Source: Alviniconcha marisindica (lineage: Eukaryota > Mollusca > Gastropoda > Provannidae). From it: a DNA stretch of 64,000 bases. The position numbers and the translations under genes were made by a program. Location: the NCBI GenBank assembly GCA_018857735.1, contig JABMCL010001960.1, forward strand, positions 609,501 to 673,500. The letters run 5' to 3'. The notes beneath the pieces were generated by a model that saw only the letters and a program-made list of their open reading frames with translations, ran no database searches and had not been told where the DNA came from. Shown piece after piece: positions 13,401-23,360 of this stretch; position 1 is the stretch's first letter; each line of letters opens with the position of its first letter.

Positions 13401-13825
13401 TCAGTCTGCGGAACAGTGTACTGATTTAGCCTGCCAACAAAGACTGGACAAAATCCAGCCCAGCACTTGGCAGAGTAGTGTTGTGTCCATGTCGCTGTTT
13501 TGAACTAAATGTGTGACAGTGTATGCTGCCTGCCTGACACGCCTGTGTGTAACGGCATGTTTCAGTGGAGCTGTTGAAGACCGACCCAGCGCTGGCGTGG
13601 CAGGTGTTGACAGGCCCCTGCACACCTTACCAGTACCGCCTGATGGGGCCCGGCAAGTGGCAGGGGGCCCGTGACGCCATCATGACCACCATGGACAGGG
13701 TGCGCTACCCACTGGCCACCCGACCTCTGCCCCTCATATCAGACACGGAACGAGTGCAGGTCTTCTTCACCAGACTCCTGCTGCTTTTCGTCTTTCTGCT
13801 CGCGCTCAAGCTTTACTTTGTCTAG
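1100..13825 (+). CDS. FMO: FMO-A: flavin-containing monooxygenase, six exons
   Basis: FMOs use FAD, NADPH and O2 to oxygenate soft nucleophiles (N, S) and normally sit on the ER membrane. Exons joined by GT/AG rules: 1100-1484, 3519-3757, 4069-4416, 9498-9707, 13181-13346, 13566-13825. They total 1608 nt, or 535 aa plus stop, which is the usual family length. Visible motifs are GGGCSG at residues 9-14 with E32 (FAD), the FMO signature F166-x-G-x3-H172-x3-Y176, GIGNSG at 191-196 (NADPH), ATGY at 328-331, and a hydrophobic last ~20 residues (ER anchor). The ATG was chosen because [11 protein letters not shown] sits directly before the Rossmann motif and FMO-B has the same start. There is no stop or frameshift. 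FMO-B (30645-52496, - strand) is its paralogue, with all five introns at the same positions and phases. The exact subfamily and substrate cannot be told. Confidence 0.93.
1615..1955 (-). repeat. SINE-like repeat, second head family (copy 1)
   Basis: Read on the - strand, it begins with a stretch around ggttccaggcgagatcaa, then a GC-rich body, and ends with the tail ctgtggacgtaaagca. The same head and body occur at 54515-54950 (+) and, truncated, at 21798-22066 (+). The tail resembles that of the tRNA-headed SINEs in this window. A poly-G run (about 1661-1677) lies inside. Confidence 0.7.
1960..2430 (-). repeat. Repeat with tRNA-like end, copy 1
   Basis: This shares a body of over 400 bp with 2835-3335 (for example gtacttacagcgct, tgtgtacaccatacaa, gaccctggagaagaaaattc). 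The right end (2352-2424, - strand) reads like a tRNA with A box (tagctcagtggttagag), an anticodon-loop-like ctcgtga and B box (ggttcgagtcc). The anticodon stem pairs poorly, so this is a tRNA-derived repeat, not a working tRNA. Confidence 0.7.
2352..2424 (-). other. tRNA-like head (pseudo-tRNA) of repeat
   Basis: About 73 bases with recognisable A and B boxes for Pol III. The loop ctcgtga would place CGT as the anticodon (Thr-like), but the 3' side of the anticodon stem is A-rich and does not pair. A related, more decayed copy lies at 3255-3332. Confidence 0.6.
2835..3335 (-). repeat. Repeat with tRNA-like end, copy 2
   Basis: Diverged second copy of the 1960-2430 repeat in the same orientation, about 0.9 kb away in the same intron. 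Its tRNA-like part (about 3255-3332) is more decayed: the B box is degraded and bases are missing. The DNA between the copies (2431-2834) holds nothing recognised. Confidence 0.65.
3519..3757 (+). CDS. FMO: FMO-A exon 2 (FMO signature, NADPH site)
   Basis: Completes codon 129 and runs to residue 208 (phase 0). Carries the FMO signature F166-x-G-x3-H172-x3-Y176 and the NADPH-binding GIGNSG (191-196). The acceptor is ggacag|tgctgg and the donor is gacag|gtcagt. About 4 of 239 bases differ from FMO-B exon 2. Confidence 0.93.
3758..4068 (+). other. FMO-A intron 2 (short)
   Basis: A 311-bp intron. It holds a strong pyrimidine tract (about 3985-4065, with a run of C) before the acceptor ttctccag. 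Nothing else is seen. Confidence 0.85.
4069..4416 (+). CDS. FMO: FMO-A exon 3 (central domain, diverged)
   Basis: Residues 209-324, phase 0 at both ends, donor gagatg|gtgagt. The part [11 protein letters not shown] and the following DGSFEDDI are shared with FMO-B, but the first half differs strongly. Overall about 63% protein identity, with one extra codon relative to FMO-B. It is the least conserved exon of the pair. Confidence 0.92.
5809..6543. repeat. Pair of 53-bp exact direct repeats
   Basis: Positions 5809-5861 and 6491-6543 are identical, including tagatttcgtagaaacagtc and ttatgacccctcactgtg. The copies sit 682 bp apart and similarity ends abruptly after the block. The repeat is too long for an ordinary target-site duplication. 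Confidence 0.85.
7085..7440 (+). pseudogene. Unrecognised ORF remnant in intron
   Basis: An open frame (7085-7324, 79 aa) contains a [16 protein letters not shown] stretch, which is Cys/His- and charge-rich. A second frame (7221-7436) overlaps it. The coding-like character suggests a decayed domain of a larger repeat-encoded protein. I do not recognise the family and no start or stop context supports a working gene. Confidence 0.3.
7887..8099 (+). pseudogene. Unrecognised ORF remnant in intron (70 aa)
   Basis: The frame reads [19 protein letters not shown] and then a helix-like C-terminal half before a stop. Composition is protein-like rather than random. It may belong with the 7085-7440 remnant as one degenerate coding unit, since both are on the + strand. 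No family was recognised. Confidence 0.3.
9498..9707 (+). CDS. FMO: FMO-A exon 4 (ATGY motif)
   Basis: Residues 325-394, phase 0 at both ends. Begins [13 protein letters not shown], which carries the ATGY motif conserved in FMOs. Acceptor ttcacag|gtggtg, donor ttcaag|gtgaat. Only 2 of 210 bases differ from FMO-B exon 4. Confidence 0.93.
12440..12570. repeat. GT/GC alternating purine-pyrimidine tract
   Basis: Imperfect GT and GC dinucleotide runs, including gtgtgcgcgcgcacgcgcgc and gcatgcatgc. Such alternating tracts can form Z-DNA. No coding content. Confidence 0.85.
12640..13180. repeat. Minisatellite of splice-acceptor-like units
   Basis: About ten imperfect units of 33-60 bp, each containing variants of gttgtctgatgcag followed by ggggacgtaagcatg and usually gtgtatggcagtg. 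The final unit is the real acceptor tctgacacag and the first bases (ggggacgtga) of FMO-A exon 5. The array thus repeats the intron/exon junction itself. Open frames on the - strand rich in HRHHCHTP words are by-products of the repeat. Confidence 0.85.
13181..13346 (+). CDS. FMO: FMO-A exon 5
   Basis: Residues 395-449 plus one base (phase 1), including [11 protein letters not shown], a conserved FMO stretch. The acceptor tctgacacag|gggg is the last unit of the upstream minisatellite. About 89% DNA identity to FMO-B exon 5. Donor ttttg|gtgaga. Confidence 0.92.
13566..13825 (+). CDS. FMO: FMO-A exon 6 with C-terminal anchor
   Basis: Residues 450-535 and stop TAG. It has the family block [16 protein letters not shown], then a hydrophobic tail ([20 protein letters not shown]) typical of the FMO ER anchor. 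The middle block is about 96% identical in DNA to FMO-B; the tail is not conserved. Acceptor gtttcag|tgg. Confidence 0.93.
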
Positions 13826-14190
13826 AGAACAGCGCATCAGTAATTGACTGCTGTAAAACATATCCGAACATAAGAACAGAAGCAACCTTCACACTGTATA
13901 GCAGATTCTTTCTCTGCTAAAACTGATTTTGCTCTTGTAGTAACTAACTGGCTACGGGTAATGTTGGGCAGATGCAGCCATTACATACGAAGCTGGAAAA
14001 ACAAATTGCGGTTAACTGATGTAGCAGTTGTAGCTATTTATGAGGTCTGCTGAGGCATGTACACTAGAAACGATTCACAGTTGGGCTGAACTTGCTCCTG
14101 AAAAATGATTGCCAAGATTAAAATAAAACGTGTGTGAGTGTGTCAGACTCACTAAGCTCTATGAATAAACATAATGAATAATGGTCACAC
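13826..14190 (+). other. 3' flank of FMO-A with poly(A) signals
   Basis: Probable 3' UTR. AATAAA hexamers occur at 14122-14127 and 14164-14169, just before the first SINE. The actual cleavage site cannot be told. Confidence 0.5.
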
Positions 14191-14392
14191 TTGTGAGCTG
14201 GTATGGCGTTAGGCTGGTAAGCGGAAGGACCTTGGCTTCAGCTCTCCTTTCTATTCAAAAAGGTTATGGTTTGTGGACTCTGTCTTGTGACTTTGTCCCT
14301 CACATTTAATGAAACATTAACACGGCTCTCATCATTCTGGTGGTGACAGTGTAGCAATAGGTATATAATCTCCCTCTTCCCCCACCTCCATA
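14191..14392 (+). repeat. tRNA-derived SINE, copy 1 (internally deleted head)
   Basis: Starts gtgagctggtatggcgttag (part of a tRNA-like head is missing). It continues with the family body: ggttatggtttgtggac, cttgtgactttgtcc, tggtggtgacagtgtagc and aggtatataatctccc. It is followed directly by a second copy. Confidence 0.8.
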
Positions 14393-14393
14393 T

Positions 14394-14860
14394 GTGAGCC
14401 GGTTTGGCCTAGCGGTAAGCAGAAGGACCTTGGTTCTATTCCGTTTCGCTCTCCTTCCTCTTCAAACAGGTTATGGTTTGTGGACACTGTCTTGTGACTT
14501 TGTCCCTCACAATTCCTGAAACATTAAAATGGCTCTCATCACTGCCCATCTTAATGCAAGAGTCATTCTGTCATTCTGGTGGTGACAGTGTAGCGATAGG
14601 TATATAATCTCCCCCCCCCCCCCCCCCCTTCTCCCCGTCCCTAATAAGCCTTGTGATGTCTGTAGTCGTTAAGCACCATGTTTACGTTTACTTATACCTC
14701 CATACCCCCTCCCCCCCTTCCCTAATAAGCCTTGTGGTTTCTGTGGACGTTAAGCACCATGTTTACGTTTACTTACACTTCCATACTCCCTTCCCTCTCC
14801 CCGTTCCTAATAAACCTTATGTTTCTGTGGACGTTAAGCACCATTTTTACTTACTTAAAT
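14394..14860 (+). repeat. tRNA-derived SINE, copy 2, with triplicated tail
   Basis: Head gtgagccggtttggcctagc, then the standard body. The end module (ctaataagcctt, ctgtggacgttaagcacc, atgtttac) occurs three times in a row, at about 14640, 14725 and 14805. The tail therefore expanded as roughly 80-bp units after or during insertion. Confidence 0.8.
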
Positions 14861-14968
14861 GGTCACACCCCAAGCCTCGGTTTCTGGCATCCTTCCAGAA
14901 CTACCGAGGCTTTGTGTGTGTTTGAAGGAGAGTTAGTGCGCGCGCAAGAGAGAGGGTGTGTGAGTCTC

Positions 14969-14970
<2 letters not shown>

Positions 14971-15015
<45 letters not shown>
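14971..15015. repeat. (GT)n microsatellite
   Basis: About 22 GT repeats flanked by GT-rich text up to 15060. The stretch 15060-15346 holds nothing recognised. Confidence 0.95.
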
Positions 15016-15019
<4 letters not shown>

Positions 15020-15346
15020 CTGAGCGTGTGTACTTTGTGTGTGCATGTGTGTGCTTGCATGCCACACACGTGTAAAGGTTCGGGAACATAACTGACCAGC
15101 TCAGTTAAGCTTGACAAAATCGCCATTAAAAAAAAAGAAGTTAATTAGCTCATCATACTAAAGGATATTGTACCTACGAGAAGCCCTCTCGCCAAGGAAC
15201 ACATTAGTGTGTTTGTTTTGGAAATGTAAGATGACATTCAGCAGCACCCAGCGCAAAGTTCTTTGAAGTAGCCACACTTTTTTGAGCTGTCATCCTGTTT
15301 GTTGCCAGTAGACCATGCAGGTGGTTGGTCCTAGCCAAATTAAGGT

Positions 15347-16776
15347 ATGAGCATGCATTTCACAGTATGTCACGCTTCACAAATGCTGGAAGGAGTGGAG
15401 CGCCTGGGGTGCAAAAATCCCTCGACATCCACCAGGACCCCATCCAACCTCACCTTAGTAGGTGAGCGCCTCGAAGATGATGAATCATCTTTCGAGGCCG
15501 CGGTTTTTAAGGGAACTGCTGAACCCTTAGGTGCACTTTTGGAGGGAGCCGCAGAACCTTTAGATGCGATTTTGTGGGGATTGGCGGAACCCCTAGAGGC
15601 CGTTTTGGGGGGATCGGCTGAACCCCTATCCGTCTCCGAAGAACACTTAGCGGACTCGCACGGAACCCGGGCGTCGGCCGATACCGTCCCCGACTTCCCG
15701 GAGGAAGCCTGAGTGCCGGTCCGCCAGAAGAACGCACGTTAGACTCAGTCGTCCTAAGTGGACGTTCTGAAAAAACCCAGGTTAATGAGGTTTGACATTC
15801 AACAGATTTGGACTCTCTTCTGGTGGAAGCGGCAGCGGCGTAGGTCTTACCTCCGGTGATCACAGTCGGCATCTTGGCTTCAACCAACTGTCTGGCTTCC
15901 GGAAAGGATATGCGTTTCTCAACGCGGACACGTTGAATCTCCTTCTCCTTCTGCCAGACCGGGCAATCTTTAGCCGATGAAGCGTGGGGACCACTGCAAT
16001 TAGAGCACAGCTTGGGTCCCTCACATCGTCCTTCATGCTTATCTTTTCCACAACCCGGACACTTCGCAGCAACCTTGCAACGTTGGCTCGTGTGGCCAAA
16101 CTTGTTAAAGTTGAAGCAACGCATCGGGTTGGGAACAAACAAGGCCACCTTCACCTTTAGATAGCCGACCGTGATCTCTTTCGGGAGGTCTGGAGTGTTG
16201 AAGGTCAAAAACAGGGTGTTGGTGGGGACCTTTTCAGTATCTTTCTTCACCGTCACCCTGTGGACCTCAACTACACCCTGTTCCTGCAGTTCCTTTTTGA
16301 TTTCCGTCTCCGACATGCCGGACAGCTCACGGCAGCGGATGACGCCACGATGGAAACGCGTATTGGTCTATCAACGAATCGAGTGGTTTTGAGAAGACCC
16401 ATCGCCTGCGATTTCCTAGCACACTCCACCAGGAAAGATCCATCCCTCAACCTTTTAATGCCACCGCCTGGAACCCCTTCTGGACAGCAAAGGGCGACAG
16501 TTTACTCAGTGGGAGGTCGTCACTCGACGACCAGAAACCTTGGCCAATTGTTATAGGAGTTGTAGGAGCGTTCGTTATCCGAGTCCGTGTCCGAGTCTTG
16601 GTCGTCGTCCCGTAATCTTTTGTTTTTGTTTGTGGGTGCCCTGTTATGTTCCTTAATATTACGCTTTGTCCCCACCCGCCACCGAGTCCAACAAGCGGCA
16701 TTCCAGCAAGTGTGCACCAGGGCTCAAAACGCAATATACTCAGGTGATAAAAAACACACATAAAGTTTAATTTCAT
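15347..16776 (-). pseudogene. I/Nimb-like LINE ORF1 (zinc-knuckle gag-like), broken
   Basis: Read leftward from about 16776. An N-terminal part contains the stretch LPLSKLSPFAVQKGFQAVA, then a frame change leads into 16316-15507. There, three Cys/His knuckles follow each other (CFNFNKFGHTSQRC, CPGCGKDKHEGRC, CSNCSGPHASSAKDC). The C-terminal end is proline-rich with about 12-residue repeats. ORF1 proteins of I-clade LINEs are RNA-binding nucleocapsid-like. Several frameshifts make it inactive. A second copy of its C-terminal DNA lies at 21300-22290. The clade is inferred from the layout of ORF1 and ORF2. Confidence 0.75.
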
Positions 16777-17169
16777 CCCCTGATTGACCCTGAGCCGCTG
16801 CCTTCTAATCGAAATTAGGGCAAAGCACGACTAGCCGATTGATTGGGTCGGGCCAACCCAACCACCCGTCTAGGGAAGTCCGGGCCGAAGAAGCGTGTTG
16901 GACCCCACGGGGGACCTCAGCCACCAGGATCCCATCCTCCCCCGACACGGGATGCAGCGCACGGCAAACACGCTGAGTCTGAAGGTGACCGCAGAGAGCA
17001 AGTAGAACTATATAAAGAAGAGCTGTGTTATACATAAATACAGGAGAATGGCCGGTTAGGTAGAAATAAGCTGTAAGAAGGGAGCTGAAAACAGGTATCG
17101 TGAAGATACCTTTTGGAATGAAATATAGTTGAAAAGGACCGGTAGACAGAAACTAGACGTAAGAAAAGA
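16777..17169. other. 5' part of LINE or unassigned
   Basis: GC-rich text (16800-16980) upstream of the broken ORF1 on the - strand, probably the LINE's 5' leader. No open frame of note. 17040-17169 is unassigned. Confidence 0.4.
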
Positions 17170-17536
17170 GTGAAAGGGGTGGAGCAGCTTGGTTTAAACA
17201 CCCCCGGCGCGAGAAGCCGGCTCCCTGGGGGCGACACCCCACAGAAAGACAAACAAATTAACAAGAAACTGCACATCACTGACATATTTGAAGAAGAAAC
17301 AGATGCTGACACTGATCATGAAGACGTGCATATCTACGGTGCAAGAGCTGCTTAGTGATATCAATAAACGGCTGGACAGTGTAGCAACAAAGGATGGTAT
17401 CAATGAAATGAAGCATGGATTGCAGTTGTTCACACAGACATTCACAGATGAAACAGAGAAACTCGAGGGGAGAGTGTTTGAGACAGAGGCAAAGACGGAA
17501 GAGCTGGAGAACAAACGCGTATCTGCTAAAAGATAA
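17170..17536 (+). pseudogene. L1/Tx1-like ORF1 start, coiled coil, broken
   Basis: The frame at 17170-17352 ends early. A shifted frame (17288-17536) then carries a heptad-rich stretch (INKRLDSVATKDGINEMK) ending at a stop. This is the arrangement of the N-terminus plus coiled coil of L1-like ORF1 proteins, which trimerise and bind RNA. One frameshift and the lack of the rest make it a fragment. Opposite strand to the surrounding LINE. Confidence 0.5.
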
Positions 17537-17559
17537 ACAATATTTGGATGAAATTAATA

Positions 17560-20500
17560 GTAGTAGTAAGTTGGTGTTTTACGCCCAGTCAACCAGTGCG
17601 GTAATATTAAGGCGATACACATAAAAAAAAATGTCATATATTAATTTTTAAAAGTGCGTACGTGTCAAAACTGGTATATGTACAATTTTAACACCATAAT
17701 TAAAAGGTGAGTAAGACACAAACATAACCAAAAGTGATCTCAATTTTACATTTTTCCAAAAATATTGATTTCTTTCAAAAAGTTAAAAAAAAATCTCAGG
17801 TGAAATCTCCTGAAACAACACATGCAGTGACTGAGCTGTAAAGTGGCTCTCTCTTATTTCACTAAGATCTGAACAAGTAAAATATGTTCAATAGTTAAAA
17901 GTTCATCACAACCGATGCACATTAGGATATTCGGAAATAAGTTGTAAACAGAACTGTTTGTATGTTTCCGGGTTGGTTGTATCTTTTTTGAATTTGGTTA
18001 AATCAAAGCGGAGGGGCGATGTCCAACGAGGGAGCATCATCAATCAGATTTAAACTAATTTTGGATTTCTCCAGGTGCGGTAGAATGCGGATGCCGAGAG
18101 TGGAATTTTCGACTCCGATTCTTCAAATAATTTGATGTTTTCAGGTTCAAAGACACAACTGTAAGCTGGGTTTTCTGACAAAGATTTTAGTTTAAGAACA
18201 TAATTTTGAGTCAGTTTTAAACGGCGAGAGGTTAAGGATGGTTCGTGTGCTTCCACGTAGCGACTTTGGGCAGGAGAAGTGCGAAAAGCCCCCAACGCGA
18301 TACGCAAACCCTGATGACGGATCGGATCCAATTGCTTTTGAACTGACCGACGGGCCGATCCATACACAATGCATCCTTAATCCAATTTGGAGCGGACTAA
18401 CACACGGTACGGGCGTAGCAGGACGATACGATCGGCTCCCCAATCTCGCAGAAAACCAGAGCTTTCTGACATGACGATTTGAGATATTGTACATGATTTT
18501 TAAAAGTGAGTTTAGTGTCAAATATAAGACCAACAAATTTTGCTTCTTTGACTACTTTTATGGGTGTTTTTCCCAGAAGGATGTTAGGGTCTGGGAAAAA
18601 ACGTATTGTTGGTGAAAGTGGAGACTGTCTTGGAGGTGGAGAACTTAAAACCGTTCTCAGACACCCACTCTTGGACTCTGTTAACACACAGCTGCACTCC
18701 TCTCCACTCTCTTTAACGTCTCCGCTCACGCACAAAGAAAATTCGTCCACAAACAAGGAGCACTCTGTACCCTTCAAGACAGCTTTAACAATGTTGTTAA
18801 TCTTACTGTTGAACAAGGCTGGGGACAGGATGCTACCTTGCGGGACCCACATCTCCTGCTCGTACAGCTCCGACAGAGTGGAACCCACTCTAACCTTAAA
18901 GGAACGCTCACACAAGAAATTCTTGATAAACCTGGGGATATGGTCTCTATAACCAAGATCCCAGAGGTCCGCCAGAATGTCCTGCTTCTACGTTGTTTCG
19001 TAGGCGTTCTCAAGGTCAAAGAAAATAGTTAAAATGTATTATTTTTTAACAAAGGCGTTTCTAATAAAGCTTTCGAAATGAACGAGGTGATCCAACGTAC
19101 TGCGTTTCGCTCTGAAGCCGCACTGCTTCTCAGAAAAGAAGACCCTGTGACTCGAGGGACCACATGAGGCGAGCGTTGATCATTCTCTCCATCGTTTTAC
19201 ACAAACAGCTTGTTAATGCTATAGGTCTGAAGTTGCCAGGATCCGAGTGGTCCTTACCAGGTTTGGGAATGGGGATTACTACCGCTTCGCGCCACAATGG
19301 CGGAAAACAGCAAGATTCCCACACGTGGTTATATACCTTTAAAAGAACATGCAGTTAAAACAGAATTTGGGAGGTGGTTATAATCCTCTTGGTTTTAGAA
19401 GTCCAGGCGTCTTTTTTCTTTTAACATTTTAATCCTTTGAAAATTCAGCAGAATAGTTATCTGTCGAGGAATTTATCGACAGAAGCTAGTGCTTCCGCCA
19501 CTTCTTTTTTGTCGGTAGTATGTTTACCGTTAACTTTTAAATGATTAATTAGAACCACCCTTACCCTTTATTTTTATAATGGCTTTCCAGACCTTTTGTT
19601 TTTGTTTTAAAAATTTAACTTGGAATAGAATTGTCTCCACGAGCCCCGAAGGGAGGCCGGGGATGTCTGATGGCCGCCTCCTGCCTGGAATCTCAGGGCT
19701 GTCATTTGATTCCCCTTTCCTATCTCCTCTCTTGTTTGTTTTTTTCCTGCCTGGTCCTCTTGCTCTTTCTGTCTTGTCGTTTTTTCTGCTAATGTTCCAT
19801 TCTCCTGACTCCCCCCCCCAGAAAACTCAAATATTTTTCGTTAAGAGTTAGGCTTTTTTGTATGGCTCTTGTTGAGCAGCTAGGAGATGATAGCTGGTAG
19901 GTGGTATGTGCAGCTTGCTGCCATATGGCACTGGTATTTGCCATTATGCATTTATATAACATTTTTTAGTTTTATATCGTCGAGTCCATTCCTTTTAAAA
20001 ATATTTTTCTTTAACCTGGTATTGATAAATTAGACAGAATGGTATCCAGCATGTCCTAGCCTTATGTGCTCTTTTAACAGGGGTAACATTGAAGGGACTA
20101 ACTCTTCGAAAAGTTGTGTGTGATGTTTGTGTATTGTTCTATGTTTGTAAAGTGATTGGTTTTGTAGATGACAGAGGGTTGATATATATATATGTGAGAA
20201 GAGTTTAGAAATGTGCATTTGCTTATGACCTGAGTTTGACTGTCCTGAGGTGACCCTGTGTGGTTGACAGGACATTAAAATCCAGTTACTACTACTGTCT
20301 CCACGAATTTTTCTTTTGTTGTTTGACAACGTGACTCTTAGAAGTTTAATTTTTTTAACATTATTCAGCGTTGGGTTGAGAAGAAAAACACCTTTCGCTG
20401 AGCTTTCTTCCTTCAATTGCTTTTTTGCAACTATCGTTGAACCATGGAACCCTGGGACGTTTTTTCGAGAAGCGCGTTTTTGGTGGTATAGCTTTGCCTG

Positions 20501-21272
20501 CTGAGTGAATAAGGTCAGTACACTGACCGGCGGGATCTTCGGCAGACATGACCGCCTCCTCCGTCAGTTCAGAAGAACACTGAGCTTGGAAGGACAGTTA
20601 GTCCGCCTTTTTAAAATTCCGCCCGTTAGGCGCAGCGTCTTCTTCGACAGCGTTGCTGGCCAGGATCACAGGAAAGTGGTCACTTCCGCACAGATCGTCA
20701 TGCATATTCCACACATAGCCTAGGGCCAGAGATGGACCACAAATGGAGAGATCCAACGCAGAAGTGGAACCGGTGGCAGGATGAATATAGTTGAAGAACC
20801 ATCATTTAGAATACATAAATCCATTTCTCAGAAGAGGTCCTCTGGTGTTATAGGACTCATTACCCCAAACCGGGGAATGACTGTTGATGTCGCCCGAAAG
20901 AACGAACGGAGATGGCAGTTGTTCGATTAGGTTAATCGGATCCGTCTTGGCAACGTGCTCCGACGGAGGAAGATATATACCGCAGCAGGTGACGACCTTG
21001 TCCAGTGTTACCCTCTCAAAGGGGTGTTCAAGTGAACCTCACTAACTAGATAGGAATTATTTATGAGCAAAGCTACTCCCCCGGTAGCTCTGTCATTTAG
21101 TGAATTTTTGGTTAATATACTAAAACCAGAAAATGATGGCGACTTGGAATTGGTTAAAAGCATTTCCTGCAATCCAAACACAGCTGGCCTAATACCGTCT
21201 CGAGAGCAGAGCAAGCTCCTCGAAGTTAGCTTGGAAATCTCTCACGTTCCATTGAACAATGGAGTGCTCCAT
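17560..21272 (-). pseudogene. I/Nimb-like LINE ORF2 (EN-RT), degenerate
   Basis: ATG at 21272 starts an endonuclease domain (MEHSIVQWNVRDF-like) that breaks by frameshift near 21195 and resumes with LQEMLLTN and GGVALLINNSY (21214-21008). RT pieces follow: PIPKPGKDHSDPGNFRPIAL (19324-19130), VPQGSILSPALFN and the polymerase box read as LFVDEFSLC (18915-18397), then a post-RT region (18367-18050) and a Cys/His end (about 17960-17780). In the box the usual second catalytic Asp is Glu. Many frameshifts mean it is dead. The LINE faces FMO-B's direction. Confidence 0.8.
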
Positions 21273-21469
21273 TGCCTTAGTTAGACAAAATGGATGACGA
21301 GTCCATCTCGTCATCCGACAGAGGTGAATACTGGTTTGAAAGAACCAGATTCTGTTCTGCCTTCTTCAGCCTGTGTGGAGTTACAGGCTTGGGTGAAGCC
21401 TGGGTCCTGGCGGAAGGAGCGGAGCGTCTGGGCTGTATAAAGCCCTCGACGTCCACCAGGACCCCCTTG

Positions 21470-21797
21470 TGAGCCGGTTTGGCCTAGCGGTAAGGCGTTA
21501 GGCTGGTAAGCGGAAGGACCGTGGTTCGATACCGCTTCGGCTCTCCCTTATCTTCAAAAAGGTTGTGGTTTGTGGACACTGTCTTGTGACTTTGTCCATC
21601 ACTTCCTACTGAAACATTAAAATGGCTCTCATCGCTGCCCATCTTAATGCAGAAGTCATTCTGGTGGTGACAGTGTAGCGATAGGTATATAATCTCCCTC
21701 TCCCCCCACCTCCATACCCCTTCCCCCCCTTCTCCCCGTCCCTAATAAGCCTTATGGTTTCTGTGGACGTTAAGCACCATGTTTACTTACTTACAGG
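21470..21797 (+). repeat. tRNA-derived SINE, full-length copy
   Basis: The cleanest copy in the window. The tRNA-like head has an A box near tggcctagcggtaaggcg and a B box ggttcgataccgc. Then come the body with cttgtgactttgtcc and tggtggtgacagtgtagcg, the C-rich stretch, and the tail ctgtggacgttaagcaccat ending in tttacttactta. It is inserted into LINE ORF1 DNA, so it is younger than that LINE. Confidence 0.85.
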
Positions 21798-22066
21798 ACC
21801 CCCCTTTCCCAACGGCGGAGCTACGGACATTGTCTTTGTGACTGTTCTGCATAGCAGTTGGGACAGCAATTGCGTGGTGCTGTGGTCGCTGCGCAATGCC
21901 GGACGGACACTGCCTTAACATCCTGTTGTTCTGGCGGCTGTCCATGGCAGCCTTGGTCTTCCGGGTTGGCGCCTGTTTTAAAGTTTCACTCTTGTGTCCC
22001 CCTTTCCCACTCGTCCCCGTCCCTAATAGGCCTTCTCTCCTCCGTGGACGTTAAGCAGTAAAAATC
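21798..22066 (+). repeat. SINE-like repeat, second head family (truncated)
   Basis: Matches 54650-54950 (ggacattgtctt, gcgcaatgcc, ttctggcggctgtccatgg) and ends in a related tail (cgtccctaataggcc, tccgtggacgttaagcag). It follows the previous SINE directly, so two SINEs of different head type share one insertion block. Confidence 0.7.
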
Positions 22067-22289
22067 AATCAGGACCCCCTCCACCCTCACCCCAGTCGGC
22101 GAGCCCCTCGATGATTACGAGTCATCCTTCGAAAGCGCGGTTTTGGAGAGACCTGCTAAACCCTTAGGGCCGGTTTTGGAGGGCCTGGCTGAACCCTTAG
22201 ATGCCGTTTTGAGGGAATCGGCAGAACCCCTAGAACATTTTTCTGACTCTGAACATTTTGCGAACTCGCACGGAACCCGGGCGTCGGCC

Positions 22290-22418
22290 GATGCCGGGAT
22301 GAAATTAAGGAACTGATAGATAGTATTATAGTCAAGTATTCTGTTTCCCCATACGATGCCGGGATGAAATTAAGGAACTGATAGATAGTATTATAGTCAA
22401 GTATTCTGTTTCCCCATA
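22290..22418. repeat. 65-bp tandem duplication at an element junction
   Basis: gatgccgggatgaaattaag and the following bases up to ctgtttccccata occur twice with a 65-bp period (22290 and 22355). The first copy begins where the I/Nimb-like ORF1 DNA ends and L1-like DNA starts. Confidence 0.9.
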
Positions 22419-22419
22419 T

Positions 22420-23360
22420 AATATGCAAAGGACTCGATTAACAATATATGTCTATACCTTAAAAAGAAATTTTGGCTTCTGATGACATATTTTGGGACTT
22501 CATCTTGATGAAAATTCTTTCTTTAATGGGAATCCAGTCACCCTCAAGAGAAGACCAAAAATATTAAACTGTTTTTATTCAGGTTTTATATAGATCTACA
22601 TTCATACAGTACATTGCATCTTGGGAAAAAGACACCATCAATAAAGCATTATGTTATCTAAACATTACTGGCAGTAATTAACCTTACATTGTAAATTAGG
22701 TTACAAACTGTGAATACACAGCATAATTATTACCTCACGTCAAGGATTCTGAATGTAGATCTGGTCACCACCATCTTCTATCACATTTCAGTGAAGATGC
22801 AGCAGAGTAAAATTTAACCTGTTCTTTAAATTGCTTAAGATGCAGCAGAGTAAATATTTAACATATCCTTTAAATTGCTTATTCAACCAATCCTTGATAG
22901 GGTAACCACTTTCTACAAAATATAGAATGTTATTTTCATTCAATGTACATATTCATCAGTCTTATGATTTGCCTTAGGTCTTTCAAAAAAATATTGTACA
23001 AGTGGTTTTGTTTTGTTTATTCTGCACTTACACACACAGAATTTGGCCTGCAATAAAATGAAATCAAAACCTACATCTGTTTTGACTGTTTCACTATGGC
23101 CAAATAGGATGAGAGTAGGATTAACAACCAGTTGAGCAGAGTTGTTGCACTTTTCCTTCAAGTACTTCACAAAATCGACCAAAAATGCATTCCCACATAC
23201 AGTGAAATGCAGTCTTTTTCCAGCAGACAAAAATTACAACTGTTTTTCTATATTACTCCCATTTGCTTCAAGACCGAGTTTGTTACAAACTTGTATTCTG
23301 TTGCAAATCTTACTTTGAAACCATTCAACTTAATTTCCTTTAAAAAATAATAATAAAAAA
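22420..23360 (-). pseudogene. L1/Tx1-like ORF2, C-terminal part
   Basis: The frame 23230-22940 has FILLQAKFCVCKCRINKTKP, matching the C-terminal style of L1/Tx1 ORF2 proteins. The stretch towards 22420 is likely the 3' UTR. It appears to be the end of the element whose EN/RT lies at 26527-28545, separated by insertions. Confidence 0.55.

Larger units (their letters stand above)
21273..22295 (-). pseudogene. LINE ORF1 C-terminal part, interrupted by SINEs
   Basis: DNA at 21300-21468 and 22067-22290 matches the C-terminal DNA of the ORF1 copy at 15385-15690 (cgtccaccaggacccc, acttcg-type repeats, cggaacccgggcgtcggccg). It lies directly upstream of ORF2 on the - strand, giving the normal ORF1-ORF2 order. 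A 0.6-kb SINE block (21470-22066) sits inside it. Confidence 0.7.

Noticed and set aside
16805..17037. Small gene frames on both strands
   Set aside because: They lie in the LINE leader, overlap each other and show no recognisable domain.
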